Under the pieces are notes generated by a model, which made no database searches, was not told the DNA's origin, and worked only from the letters and a program-made list of their open reading frames with translations. 64,000 bases of DNA from Roseimaritima sediminicola. Its GTDB lineage: Bacteria; Planctomycetota; Planctomycetia; Pirellulales; Pirellulaceae. The translations under genes and the position numbers were made by a program. Position 1 is the first letter of the stretch; each line of letters starts with the position of its first letter. This document shows positions 37,698 through 45,685 of the stretch, piece by piece. The stretch spans positions 1 through 64,000 of the forward strand of contig NZ_WIAD01000019.1 in the NCBI RefSeq assembly GCF_009618275.1, written 5' to 3'.

Positions 37698-38903
37698 TCA
37701 CGCCGGGTCTTGCTCGAGCACCTGACAGCACTGCCGAGCGACGATCAATTCTTCGTTGGTCGGGACGATCCAGACCTCGGTGCGGCTGTCGGCGGTGTGA
37801 ATCGTCGCCTCGCCACGCTCGTTGGTTTGCGGCGACGCGTTCTTGTCCGCGTCGACTTCGATCCCCAACGACTCTAGATTACGACACACTTCGCGGCGGA
37901 TTTCCGCACCGTTCTCACCGATCCCGGCGGTGAAACAAATCGCGTCCGCGCCGCCCAAGGCGACCAACATCCCGCCCAGGTGCCGGCGGATTTCGGCGAC
38001 GTACACGTCCAGAGCCCGCTGGCAGCGGGCGTTGCCCTCGGCCGCGGCGGCTTCCACGTCGCGGATGTCCGCGCTCAATCCGCTCAGCCCCAGCAGGCCG
38101 CACTCGTTGGCCAACCGTCCCAGCACCTCTTCCAGCGATTCGCCGGTGTGCTGCATGATCAGCGGCAGCGCGAAGGGATCGAAATCGCCCACGCGGTTGT
38201 TCTGCGGCAATCCGGTTTGCGGCGTCATGCCCATCGTCGTAGCCACGCTCTGACCGCCGCGAATCGCACACAGGCTGCTGCTGCCGCCCAGGTGACAGGA
38301 GATCACTCGCGCGTCATCCCGCTCGAGCAGTTCGGCCATCCGCGTGGCGATGTAGCGGTGACTGGCACCGTGAAAGCCCCACTTGCGAATGTTCAGCGTC
38401 TCGGTCCACTCCTGGGGGATCGCGTAGCTTTGCCAAGCTTCGGGGATCGTGCGGTGGAAGCCGGTTTCAAACGCGGCGACCAGGGGGATCCCGGCGACGC
38501 GGCGGGCCAGAGCTCGCATGGCGGCGATGTAGGGCGGGTTGTGCGCCGGCGCCGCGGCGTTCATTTCCGCCATCGCCTCCAGCACGCTTTCATCGACCAC
38601 ATGCACGCCGGAAATCCGTCCGCCGTGCACCGCCTTGAAACCGATCGCCGACACCTCCGAAGCACTCTTCAGGCAGCCTCGCTCGGGATCGGTCAACTGC
38701 TGCAAACACGCCTCCACGGCCACGCCATGATCGGGCACCGATTGCTGCCGGGAATCCGACCAATCGCCGATCGAAACCGTGCACCGGCTGCTCGGCTCGC
38801 CGATCCGATCGACCGCGCCGCGCGCCAGCGACGTCTCGTCGCTCATGTCCAACAACTGGTACTTGAAACTGGTCGAACCCAGATTGGCAACCAATACCTT
38901 CAT
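37698..38903 (-). CDS. ackA: Acetate/propionate kinase of the BMC pathway
   Basis: A 401-residue protein of normal length for AckA. It transfers phosphate from an acyl-phosphate to ADP, giving ATP and the free acid. Family features are [19 protein letters not shown] at the N-terminus, [40 protein letters not shown] and [16 protein letters not shown]. No cargo-targeting peptide is visible, so it probably works outside the shell on acyl-phosphate made by PduL. It lies between the BMC-H pair and a BMC-P gene. Confidence 0.95.
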   Translation of the reverse strand: MKVLVANLGSTSFKYQLLDMSDETSLARGAVDRIGEPSSRCTVSIGDWSDSRQQSVPDHGVAVEACLQQLTDPERGCLKSASEVSAIGFKAVHGGRISGVHVVDESVLEAMAEMNAAAPAHNPPYIAAMRALARRVAGIPLVAAFETGFHRTIPEAWQSYAIPQEWTETLNIRKWGFHGASHRYIATRMAELLERDDARVISCHLGGSSSLCAIRGGQSVATTMGMTPQTGLPQNNRVGDFDPFALPLIMQHTGESLEEVLGRLANECGLLGLSGLSADIRDVEAAAAEGNARCQRALDVYVAEIRRHLGGMLVALGGADAICFTAGIGENGAEIRREVCRNLESLGIEVDADKNASPQTNERGEATIHTADSRTEVWIVPTNEELIVARQCCQVLEQDPA

Positions 38904-38932
38904 GGCCGCGATACTCCTTTAAAGAAACGGTC

Positions 38933-39346
38933 TTAGCTGAGGAAGGCTTCGCCCAGTCCTTCGGCCGGTCGCGGAATGATGTGGCTGCCGACCAATTCGC
39001 CGATCTGGGCGGCGGCTGCCGAACCGGCTTCGACCGCCGCGCGGACGCTGCCGACGTCGCCGCTGACGACCGTCGTGACCAGGCCGCCGCCGATGTCGAC
39101 GCGTTTGACGATCGCCACGTTGGCCGCTTTGGCCATCGCATCGGTGGCTTCGACCAATGCCAACAAACCTTTGGTTTCAATCAGACCGATTGCTTGATTC
39201 ATCTGTACGACTCTTTGTTCTCGGGGGGATAGGGTGGTTTGCTTCTTAACCTTTTTGCCAGCTTCCGCCTTCACGGAAGCGTCCGCCTTGGCGGAGGCCG
39301 CTTTCTTTGCCATCGAAGGTTTTGCCTTTGCCTTTGCCTTTGCCAC
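38933..39346 (-). CDS. BMC-H shell hexamer protein with Lys/Ala-rich N-terminal extension
   Basis: 137 residues if started at GTG 39346, four bases after the preceding BMC-H stop; an internal ATG at 39202 would give the standard ~88-residue domain. The domain is clear: MNQAIGLIETKGLLALVEAT, AMAKAANVAIVKRVDIGGGL, VTTVVSGDVGSVRAAVEAG. The extension MAKAKAKAKPSMAKKAASAK continuing through KKVKKQTTLSPREQ is very basic and free of stops for 48 codons, which favours its being translated. Neither start has a strong ribosome site. BMC-H hexamers tile the shell facets. The basic tail could line one shell face or contact nucleic acid or acidic cargo; that is speculation. Confidence 0.88.
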   Translation of the reverse strand: MAKAKAKAKPSMAKKAASAKADASVKAEAGKKVKKQTTLSPREQRVVQMNQAIGLIETKGLLALVEATDAMAKAANVAIVKRVDIGGGLVTTVVSGDVGSVRAAVEAGSAAAAQIGELVGSHIIPRPAEGLGEAFLS

Positions 39347-39350
39347 CGCA

Positions 39351-39644
39351 CTAGGCGGACGGCATCTTGGTCTTCAGGACTTTGTTGATGTCGTCGTGCG
39401 GTCGAGCGATCACTTGCACGCTGACCACTTCGCCGACCCGCCCGGCCGCGGCGGCACCGGCGTCGGTGGCGGCCTTGACCGCCGCGACGTCGCCGGACAC
39501 AAACGCGCTGACCAAGCCGCTGCCGACTTTGTCCCAGCCCAAGAACTGGACATTCGCCGCTTTCATCATCGCGTCGGCCGCTTCGACCAAAGAGACAAAG
39601 CCCTTGGTTTCAATCATGCCCAGCGCTTCGTTGTTATTAGCCAT
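39351..39644 (-). CDS. BMC-H shell hexamer protein
   Basis: A 97-residue BMC-H protein, ATG at 39644 with AAAGG about ten bases upstream. Family features are [60 protein letters not shown] and [14 protein letters not shown]. It is probably the major facet protein. It is the first gene after a repeat-filled gap, so it may be the first gene of a separate shell transcript, followed within four bases by the second BMC-H gene. Confidence 0.96.
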   Translation of the reverse strand: MANNNEALGMIETKGFVSLVEAADAMMKAANVQFLGWDKVGSGLVSAFVSGDVAAVKAATDAGAAAAGRVGEVVSVQVIARPHDDINKVLKTKMPSA

Positions 39645-40080
39645 GCAAACTAACCTTTCGAGTAAAGGAGGGAGTTTTGAAGTGTGAAGTTGGTTGTTGG
39701 TTGTTGGTTGTTGGTTGTTGGTTGTTGGTTGTTGGTTGTTGGTTGTTGGAAATCTGAAATCTGCTGACTCCGGCGGAATCTATGTATGGCGTGCGAAAAT
39801 TCGAGCGCAGCAGCCACGGCAGTGGCGACATGCGGTAGCCCCAGGCGCGAGCCTGGGGTGCCGCACCCACACCCGCGCGCCAGTCCCAGAGGGACGACAC
39901 GAATGCCGGTGCCAGACTTCCTGTCGCCCTTCCAGGGCTTTTGTCCGTAATGTTTACGTTTCCCCAGGCTCGCGTCTGGGGCTACCACATGCCATCGCTC
40001 CGCGATTTAGGAATGTTCGTTCCAGTACATAGATTCCGCTAGAGTCAGTAAATCTCCAAATCTCAAATCTGCCGCCTGAC
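39645..40080. repeat. Repeat-filled gap: heptanucleotide tract plus long repeat family D, copy 2
   Basis: About eight tandem GTTGGTT heptamers (39688-39747) are followed by a ~265-bp copy (39806-40070) of the long repeat at 35168-35425. No gene was found. This gap separates the regulator/PduL pair from the shell genes. Any promoter for the BMC-H genes must lie here, but none is obvious. Confidence 0.85.
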
Positions 40081-40800
40081 CTACCCGTGGCACTTGCAGT
40101 CGGCGTCTTGCTTCTTCAGCACGACCGCTTCGGCCTTGTCCAGGTTGCAGGCGTTGCCTTCGTCGGTGTCGATGTGGACCTCCAACTTGGCCGCCTCGTC
40201 GGCGCGAACCAACAAGTCGTCAAAGGTGACGCTGCATCCGGGATTCTTGACGGTCAACTGCATCAGGTCGCCGTTTTCGACGCCGTAGTAGCGGCAGTCG
40301 TGATGGTTCATGTGGACGTGGCGGGCGGCGCGGATCACGCCGCGGTCGAGTTGGACCGTGCCGGCCGGCCCCACCAACACGCATCCGGGCGTGCCCTCGA
40401 TATCGCCGCTGTGCCGCGTCGGGGCGTCGATGCCCAAGGAGATCGAATCGGTCAGCGCCAACTCGACCTGGCTGTGCGAACGCGTCGGCCCCAGGACCCG
40501 CACGTTGGGCAACATCCGCCGCCGCGGACCGACGACCATCACGGTCTGGGCCGCGGCGTAGAAGCCGTCCTGATACAGCGGCTTTTCGGGTTCCAGCACC
40601 GCGCCCTTGCCGAACAGCATCTCCACGTGCTCGTCGGTCAGGTGACAGTGTCGGGCCGAGATACTGACCCGCAGATTCGGCTTGCCATCGACCCAGCCGG
40701 GCGGCTGCGAACCACCTCCGGCGGCGCCGGAAGCGTCTCCGGACATCGCACTGCGCAAGGCCTGGCGGACAAGGGATTCAATTACAGCTTGATTGGTCAT
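40081..40800 (-). CDS. pduL: PduL-type phosphotransacylase with N-terminal encapsulation peptide
   Basis: A 239-residue protein. It exchanges CoA for phosphate on acyl-CoA, recycling CoA inside the shell. The two PduL half-domains carry metal-binding His motifs [11 protein letters not shown] and [30 protein letters not shown] and [22 protein letters not shown] are typical conserved stretches. The first 20 residues ([17 protein letters not shown]) form the amphipathic targeting helix, followed by a Gly-rich linker. The C-terminus DADCKCHG adds two Cys and a His outside the common fold. Its start lies inside the end of the DeoR gene, indicating coupled expression. Confidence 0.94.
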   Translation of the reverse strand: MTNQAVIESLVRQALRSAMSGDASGAAGGGSQPPGWVDGKPNLRVSISARHCHLTDEHVEMLFGKGAVLEPEKPLYQDGFYAAAQTVMVVGPRRRMLPNVRVLGPTRSHSQVELALTDSISLGIDAPTRHSGDIEGTPGCVLVGPAGTVQLDRGVIRAARHVHMNHHDCRYYGVENGDLMQLTVKNPGCSVTFDDLLVRADEAAKLEVHIDTDEGNACNLDKAEAVVLKKQDADCKCHG

Positions 40801-41614
40801 CGGAGCGGTCCGCTTCGGTAGGAACTTCGTTATCGCTCAATACTAATTTCGGCCCAGCGTCCAGCAGGCGCTTGCGCCATGGACCGGGCAATTTGTGGTC
40901 GGTTATCACCGTGTGCACCTCGCCTAACCGGCACAACCGCGACAGGCTGGCCCGGCCAAACTTGCTGCTGTCGGCAATCACCACGGTTCTGTCCGCCGCG
41001 GCGATCATCGTTCGCTCGGTTTCCACCAACAGCAGGTTGCTGTTGTAAAACCCCCGCTCGTCGATGCCCGCCACCGACAGGAAGGCCTGACTGACGTTCA
41101 ACGTCGCCAGCACGTGATTGGCCAGCGAACCGATCGTCACGCCCGTGCGACCGTGCACGTATCCGCCCACCAGGATCAAATCCGCCGTGTCGCTGGCCGC
41201 AAACAAATTGGCCACCGGCAGGCTGTTGGTCACCACCTGCAGCGGCCGACCGACCAATTGCCGAGCCAGCTCGTACGTCGTGCTGCCGCCGTCGAGCAGG
41301 ATCGTTTCGTTGTCGGAAACCAACCGAGCGGCCGCGACCGCGATCGCTCGCTTCTGCTGCCACAGCGAATCCTCACGGCCCTCGAACAACCGCATGCTGG
41401 TCGCCGACCCGGTCCAAAACACTCCGCCGTGCGTCCGCCGCGCCTCGCCCTCCTGCTCCAGAAAATCCAAGTCCCGGCGCACCGTCGATTCGCTCACGTC
41501 CAACCGCTGAGCCAGGTCGCCCAGAGCGACGAAACCGTGCGTCTGCAGCGTTCGCCGCAGCTCCTGGCGCCGGGCCTCCAAACGCTTCTGCTCGTTGCCG
41601 TTGCTCATTGCCAT
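40778..41614 (-). CDS. DeoR/GlpR-family transcriptional regulator of the BMC locus
   Basis: A 278-residue protein, ATG at 41614. The N-terminal helix-turn-helix shows the DeoR signature [20 protein letters not shown] and [20 protein letters not shown]. The C-terminal sugar-phosphate sensor domain has [42 protein letters not shown] and [17 protein letters not shown]. DeoR regulators usually repress sugar catabolic genes and release DNA when bound to a phosphorylated sugar. Here fuculose- or rhamnulose-1-phosphate or a product would fit. Its last 23 bases overlap pduL. Confidence 0.95.
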   Translation of the reverse strand: MAMSNGNEQKRLEARRQELRRTLQTHGFVALGDLAQRLDVSESTVRRDLDFLEQEGEARRTHGGVFWTGSATSMRLFEGREDSLWQQKRAIAVAAARLVSDNETILLDGGSTTYELARQLVGRPLQVVTNSLPVANLFAASDTADLILVGGYVHGRTGVTIGSLANHVLATLNVSQAFLSVAGIDERGFYNSNLLLVETERTMIAAADRTVVIADSSKFGRASLSRLCRLGEVHTVITDHKLPGPWRKRLLDAGPKLVLSDNEVPTEADRSDDQSSCN

Positions 41615-42021
41615 CGGTTCGGGGCCCTCACAGAACTCGGTCGTCGCCGGAAACGGGGAAAGCCGCCGACGGACCGCCCAAAGCTGCCCGCTTTACGCAA
41701 GCACCCCAAACCACCCGTCGATGACAGCAAACTACCGCAACGAGATAGATTGTTACAGCTTGCTGAAAGATTTCAATCACATTCTGACGATTTTCTTTCA
41801 CCTGGTGACAGAATGGTTCCGGCCGGCCAGCCGGGAGAGGGGCCCCAGTTCGCTCTTGTCGCCGCAGGCGGGCAGTTCGTATCCTTGCCGCGGAAAGTCG
41901 TTCGGCTGGAACAGCCGAGCTGCTTTGTGGCATAGGCTTCCAGCCTGTGAGCCGGTCCGCTCTCGGCTGGGACAGCCGAGCTACTTTCGGACAGCCGAGT
42001 TATTTGGTGACGAGTCCACGG
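41615..42021. other. Divergent intergenic region between deoR and the TPR gene
   Basis: 407 bases. Next to the deoR side lies a cluster of small palindromes (41764-41808). The right half holds repeat family A (41927-41950) and two CGGCTGGxACAGCCGAGCT repeats (around 41904 and 41964). No coding gene was found. Confidence 0.6.
41764..41808 (-). promoter_or_regulatory. Candidate operator/promoter for the DeoR regulator
   Basis: Two small perfect palindromes, TGAAAGATTTCA (41764-41775) and TCACCTGGTGA (41798-41808), lie in an AT-richer stretch. On the minus strand TTGAAA overlaps the first palindrome and is followed 15 bases later by TAACAAT, a possible -35/-10 pair reading toward deoR. Regulation by the DeoR protein is inferred. 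Confidence 0.4.
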
Positions 42022-44061
42022 ATGAACATGGCCAAGAGAGGACCCACGCGATGGATTGCGATGGCGGTGCTGGGAGGAACCCTGGCCGCGACGGGGATCG
42101 CTGCGCCGCCGCAATCGCGGTCCAAGGCCGCGGACGCCGCTTCGCAGCCTCCCGGCGGCGCTTCGGTCACGGCCACCCTCCGCGCCGGCCTGGACCAGTT
42201 GGCCGCCGGCGATGCGGCGGCCGCTCACCAAACGCTCGAGGCCCTGATCGATAGCGATACGCTCTCGGTAACCTCCGAGCGGCTCTCCGCGCACATCGCC
42301 AACGGCCAGGCGCTGCACAAGCTGCGGCGGTACGAGTCGGCGATGATTCAGTTCGAGCAGGCCCTGGCTGCCGCACCGCCGCATACGGACCAGACCACCC
42401 TGCGACTGGCCGTGGCCGATGCGGCTTACCGCTGTGGGCGAACCGACAAAGCGCTCCAGCACAGCTCGGCCGTTCTGGACGGCGACCCGCCAGCGGCCGT
42501 GGGGCGTGTGGCGCGGCGGCTGGAGGTCGCTGGCCAGCTGGCGGCCCGGCGTCCGGAGGAGGCATGGCAGGCGTTCGAGATGGCCACACCGGCTGATCAA
42601 GCGGACCTGAGGGACCTGGCAGGCCAAATCGGGGCGGCCGCATTGACCGCCCGCCAAGCCCACGTGGCGAGCCGCGCGTACCGGTGGCTGAGCGAACACG
42701 ACGAAGAACCTGCGGCGCAGCGGCAGGCCGAACTGGGATTGGCCTGGGCGGCGGCCCTGGGTGCGGAACCGCCCGGTGATGCGGCACGGAAACTGCGCGA
42801 GTTCGCAAGCCGCTATCCCGGCGACCTGGACGCGCTGCGAGCCCTGCGCGCCGAAGCCGCCCTGTGGCGTCAGTTGGACGATCCGGCCATGGTCGACGCG
42901 GCCCTGCAGCGGTTGGTCGAACTGGCCACCGAACAAACCGAACCGGCAGCCCAGGCGATGGCCGTGGCGGCCGTCGATGAGCTGTCCTTGGCGGCGGACC
43001 GCGAAACCACGCCAGCGGTGTACGCGGCGCGGCGGCGATTGGTTGTCCAACGAGCGATCGCGGCCACCGCTGGCGAGGACGCCGCCGCCCCAGCCGAATC
43101 GATGCGGGGGCGGTATCTCTTGGCCGCCGCCCTGGTCGATGCCGCGGCGGCCAATGACGAAACGTACTGGCAGAGCTGCCGCGAACAGATCCTCGCCCAC
43201 GCTTCGGCTGCCCAAGTCCTGTCGGCGGCGCTAGTGCGTTTGAACGCCGCCGAACAAGACGCGGCCGCGGAGCGATTGGCGGCCCATGTGTTGGCCAGCC
43301 TGGACCCCAGCTTTGCCGATGGCCTACCCGACGCCCAGCTCGCCGCGTGCTGTGATGCCGTCTGCCGCTGGGCCAGCAACGCGGGCCGCTGGACCATGTT
43401 GGCCCTGGCCGCCGAAACGGCCGACCCTTCGGCGACCGCGCCTCGCTTGACGCCCCGCAGCACGCGGCTGCTGGCCGAAGCGCTGATGCAAACCCGCCGC
43501 ACGCATAGCGCCCAGAGTTGGTTCGACGCAGCCGTCGAGGCGGGCGAACGCGACTTTGCCGTCCTGGTCCGCCGGGCGGAGTTGGCCGTGGCGCTGGACG
43601 ACCTGGAAACGGCGACCACGAAACTGGACGATGCCGCGCAAGCGGTCGCCGATGACGCCTCCAGCCAACGCACCTTGATCGACATCCTGAGGGCCGAACT
43701 GGCCATCCGCCGGGCTCACCTGGAACAAGCTCGGGACATCCTCCAGCGGATCGTCCGTGTCGAGCACACCGACCCCCAGGTGCGCTGCCGAGCGCAGTGG
43801 TTGATCGGCGAGACCTACCTGCTTCAACAGCGATACCGCGAAGCCATCGAGGCGTATCGGCTGGTCGAATCCTTCGACACGGCCGCCGGCAACTGGACGG
43901 CCGTGGCCCTGGTGCAGGCCGGCGGCGCCTACGAGCAGATGGGTCGGCCGCGAGAGGCTGCGACCTGTTACGGCGCGTTGCTACAGCGCTTTGCCGACAG
44001 CCAACACGCCGACGCCGCCCGCAAACGACTGGCCGCCCTGGGAGGTGCCATGCGAAGGTAG
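42022..44061 (+). CDS. Exported TPR-like repeat protein upstream of exbB
   Basis: A 679-residue protein. The ATG at 42022 (MNMAKRGPTRWIAMAVLGG) begins a signal peptide or membrane anchor; a second ATG is at 42028. The rest is Ala-rich alpha-helical repeats of about 34 residues with TPR-like spacing: ARAGLDQLAAGDAAAAHQTL, RRYESAMIQFEQALAAAPPH, LAYRCGRTDKALQHSSAVLD. Near the end LLQQRYREAIEAYRLVESFD and QAGGAYEQMGRPREAATCYG appear. No enzymatic motif is visible. TPR proteins often accompany Tol/ExbBD-type systems as periplasmic scaffolds. It precedes exbB by 56 bases and is probably the first gene of that operon. Confidence 0.82.
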   Translation: MNMAKRGPTRWIAMAVLGGTLAATGIAAPPQSRSKAADAASQPPGGASVTATLRAGLDQLAAGDAAAAHQTLEALIDSDTLSVTSERLSAHIANGQALHKLRRYESAMIQFEQALAAAPPHTDQTTLRLAVADAAYRCGRTDKALQHSSAVLDGDPPAAVGRVARRLEVAGQLAARRPEEAWQAFEMATPADQADLRDLAGQIGAAALTARQAHVASRAYRWLSEHDEEPAAQRQAELGLAWAAALGAEPPGDAARKLREFASRYPGDLDALRALRAEAALWRQLDDPAMVDAALQRLVELATEQTEPAAQAMAVAAVDELSLAADRETTPAVYAARRRLVVQRAIAATAGEDAAAPAESMRGRYLLAAALVDAAAANDETYWQSCREQILAHASAAQVLSAALVRLNAAEQDAAAERLAAHVLASLDPSFADGLPDAQLAACCDAVCRWASNAGRWTMLALAAETADPSATAPRLTPRSTRLLAEALMQTRRTHSAQSWFDAAVEAGERDFAVLVRRAELAVALDDLETATTKLDDAAQAVADDASSQRTLIDILRAELAIRRAHLEQARDILQRIVRVEHTDPQVRCRAQWLIGETYLLQQRYREAIEAYRLVESFDTAAGNWTAVALVQAGGAYEQMGRPREAATCYGALLQRFADSQHADAARKRLAALGGAMRR

Positions 44062-44117
44062 ACCCGGGTTCAAATCCAAAATCTCAAATCTCCATCATCC
44101 AATCACCGTCCTCCGCC

Positions 44118-45038
44118 ATGCTTCCGATCTTCTTCTCTGCCGCGCGTTTGCTTCGCCGCTGGCCTCAGGCCGTGTGTCTGGTCGTCGTGGCACTGCACGC
44201 GTTGCCCGCTGCCGCACAGTTTCCTCCGCCGCCTGACAACGCCGGCTATGGCGCGGCTCCGATGATCCCGCCGCCGCCGGGCGCCGCACCGGCTGGGCAA
44301 ACACCGGCGGCCGCGGCGCCGCCGCAAGGCGAGGCAACCGAGGCCGAGGCCGAGGCCGAAGCGTCGGCCTCGCCCAGCATCGTCAGCCGGCTGATCGAGG
44401 GCGGGCCGTTGATGATTCCGCTGGGCGTCTGCTCGTTGGTCGTACTGGCGTTGTCGCTGGAACGTTTCGTGGCCCTGCGGCGCAGCCGAGTGATCCCGCG
44501 GCCGTTCGTTCGCCGCTTTACCGAGTGCGTCGAGGACGGCCAGTTGAGCTACGACGAGGCGGCCGAGATCTGCGATGAATTCGAATGCCCCGTGGCCGAT
44601 GTGTTTCATGCGGCGGTCAAGCGGTGGGGCCGTCCGGTGATCGAGATCGAACAGGCGGTCATGGACGCCGGCGACCGCGTCACGGACAGCTTGAGGAAAT
44701 TCCTGCGAGTGTTCCATGCGATCAGTAACATCGCCCCGCTGCTGGGCCTGTTGGGCACGGTCCTGGGAATGATCGAAGCCTTCGAAACGATGTCGTCGTC
44801 GGAAGCGTTGGGGCATCCCGAACTGCTGGCTTCGGGGATCAGCATGGCGTTGGTGACGACCGCCAGCGGTCTGTCGGTCGCGATCCCGGCCTACTTGGCC
44901 TACATGTACTTCACCAGTAAAGCCGATAAGTACTTGGGAGAGATCGATGCCTTGTGCCAAAAGGTCATCGATTCGATCAGTGCCGAAGGATTGGAAACCA
45001 GCTCTGCTCGCGGACGCAAGAGCCGCCGAGCCGCATAG
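44118..45038 (+). CDS. exbB: ExbB/TolQ/MotA family proton-channel protein
   Basis: A 306-residue protein from the ATG at 44118; the longer frame is a shadow of the TPR gene. A signal peptide (LPIFFSAARLLRRWPQAV...AAA) is followed by a Pro/Ala/Glu-rich periplasmic stretch. Three membrane helices are visible: GGPLMIPLGVCSLVVLALSL, ISNIAPLLGLLGTVLGMIEA and GISMALVTTASGLSVAIPAY. The polar Thr residues of the last two helices match the proton path of ExbB/TolQ. It should form a pentameric stator with ExbD and use proton flow to energise a TonB-like partner. Family B repeat sequence separates it from exbD. Confidence 0.93.
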   Translation: MLPIFFSAARLLRRWPQAVCLVVVALHALPAAAQFPPPPDNAGYGAAPMIPPPPGAAPAGQTPAAAAPPQGEATEAEAEAEASASPSIVSRLIEGGPLMIPLGVCSLVVLALSLERFVALRRSRVIPRPFVRRFTECVEDGQLSYDEAAEICDEFECPVADVFHAAVKRWGRPVIEIEQAVMDAGDRVTDSLRKFLRVFHAISNIAPLLGLLGTVLGMIEAFETMSSSEALGHPELLASGISMALVTTASGLSVAIPAYLAYMYFTSKADKYLGEIDALCQKVIDSISAEGLETSSARGRKSRRAA

Positions 45039-45046
45039 TAGCGGAC

Positions 45047-45113
45047 GTAGCCGAAGTCGCCAGACTTTGGACCTTCTCGCCGCTTCCATCCAATCTCTGG
45101 CGAGATCAGCTAC
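45047..45113. repeat. Dispersed palindromic repeat family B between exbB and exbD
   Basis: Left arm GTAGCCGAAGTCGCCAGAC (from 45047) and right arm ending TCTGGCGAGATCAGCTAC (to 45113) form an imperfect inverted repeat with a ~19-base loop. The same element occurs at 31814-31942. Confidence 0.85.
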
Positions 45114-45143
45114 TCGTTTTACTCACCAACACGAGAGTCAGTC

Positions 45144-45551
45144 ATGCGTAGACGCCCGGCCGAAGACGCCACGATGAATCTGACGCCGATGATCGATGTG
45201 GTGTTTCTGCTGGTCATTTTCTTCATGGTCGGAGCTCGATTCACCGATCATGAAGAGCGCATCGAAGTGAACGTCCCCGGCGTGGGACCGATGAACCCGA
45301 TGGTTCGCGGACCGGACCAGCGGATCGTTCAACTCGCGCCCGACGGCACGTTGACTTTGGATGGTCGCAGTGTCAACGCCGAGCAACTGCGCAGCGAACT
45401 GCAGTCGGCTCACGCGTCTTATCCGGCCCTGCGCGTAACGGTACGAGCCGACGCCGAGGAATCGCTCAGCCGGTTCACGGAAATCCTGCACGTGTGCCGC
45501 AGCAGCGGCGTGGAGAACCTGGGGATCGCGGTCCAGCCCCTCAGGCGCTAG
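45144..45551 (+). CDS. exbD: ExbD/TolR family protein
   Basis: A 135-residue protein of standard length. The single membrane helix NLTPMIDVVFLLVIFFMVGA carries the conserved Asp that binds protons in ExbD/TolR. The periplasmic domain follows (QRIVQLAPDGTLTLDGRSVN, LRVTVRADAEESLSRFTEIL, GVENLGIAVQPLRR). It pairs with the ExbB encoded 105 bases upstream. No second exbD is present, so a single ExbD probably serves this stator. Confidence 0.94.
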   Translation: MRRRPAEDATMNLTPMIDVVFLLVIFFMVGARFTDHEERIEVNVPGVGPMNPMVRGPDQRIVQLAPDGTLTLDGRSVNAEQLRSELQSAHASYPALRVTVRADAEESLSRFTEILHVCRSSGVENLGIAVQPLRR

Positions 45552-45564
45552 CTCGACGCGTTCC

Positions 45565-45644
45565 GGCATAGGCTTCCAGCCTGTGAACGCACACGCAAAA
45601 GCAAAAGCAAAAGCAAAAGCAAAAGCAAAAGCAAAAGCAAAAGC
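45565..45644. repeat. Family A repeat plus hexanucleotide tract
   Basis: One direct copy of GGCATAGGCTTCCAGCCTGT (45565-45586) is followed by about eight tandem CAAAAG units (45596-45644). Both lie in the gap between exbD and the toroid protein gene. Confidence 0.9.
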
Positions 45645-45685
45645 CCTCGGGCGCGGCGGTAGAGCACCTTTTCGATTGATGGGGT

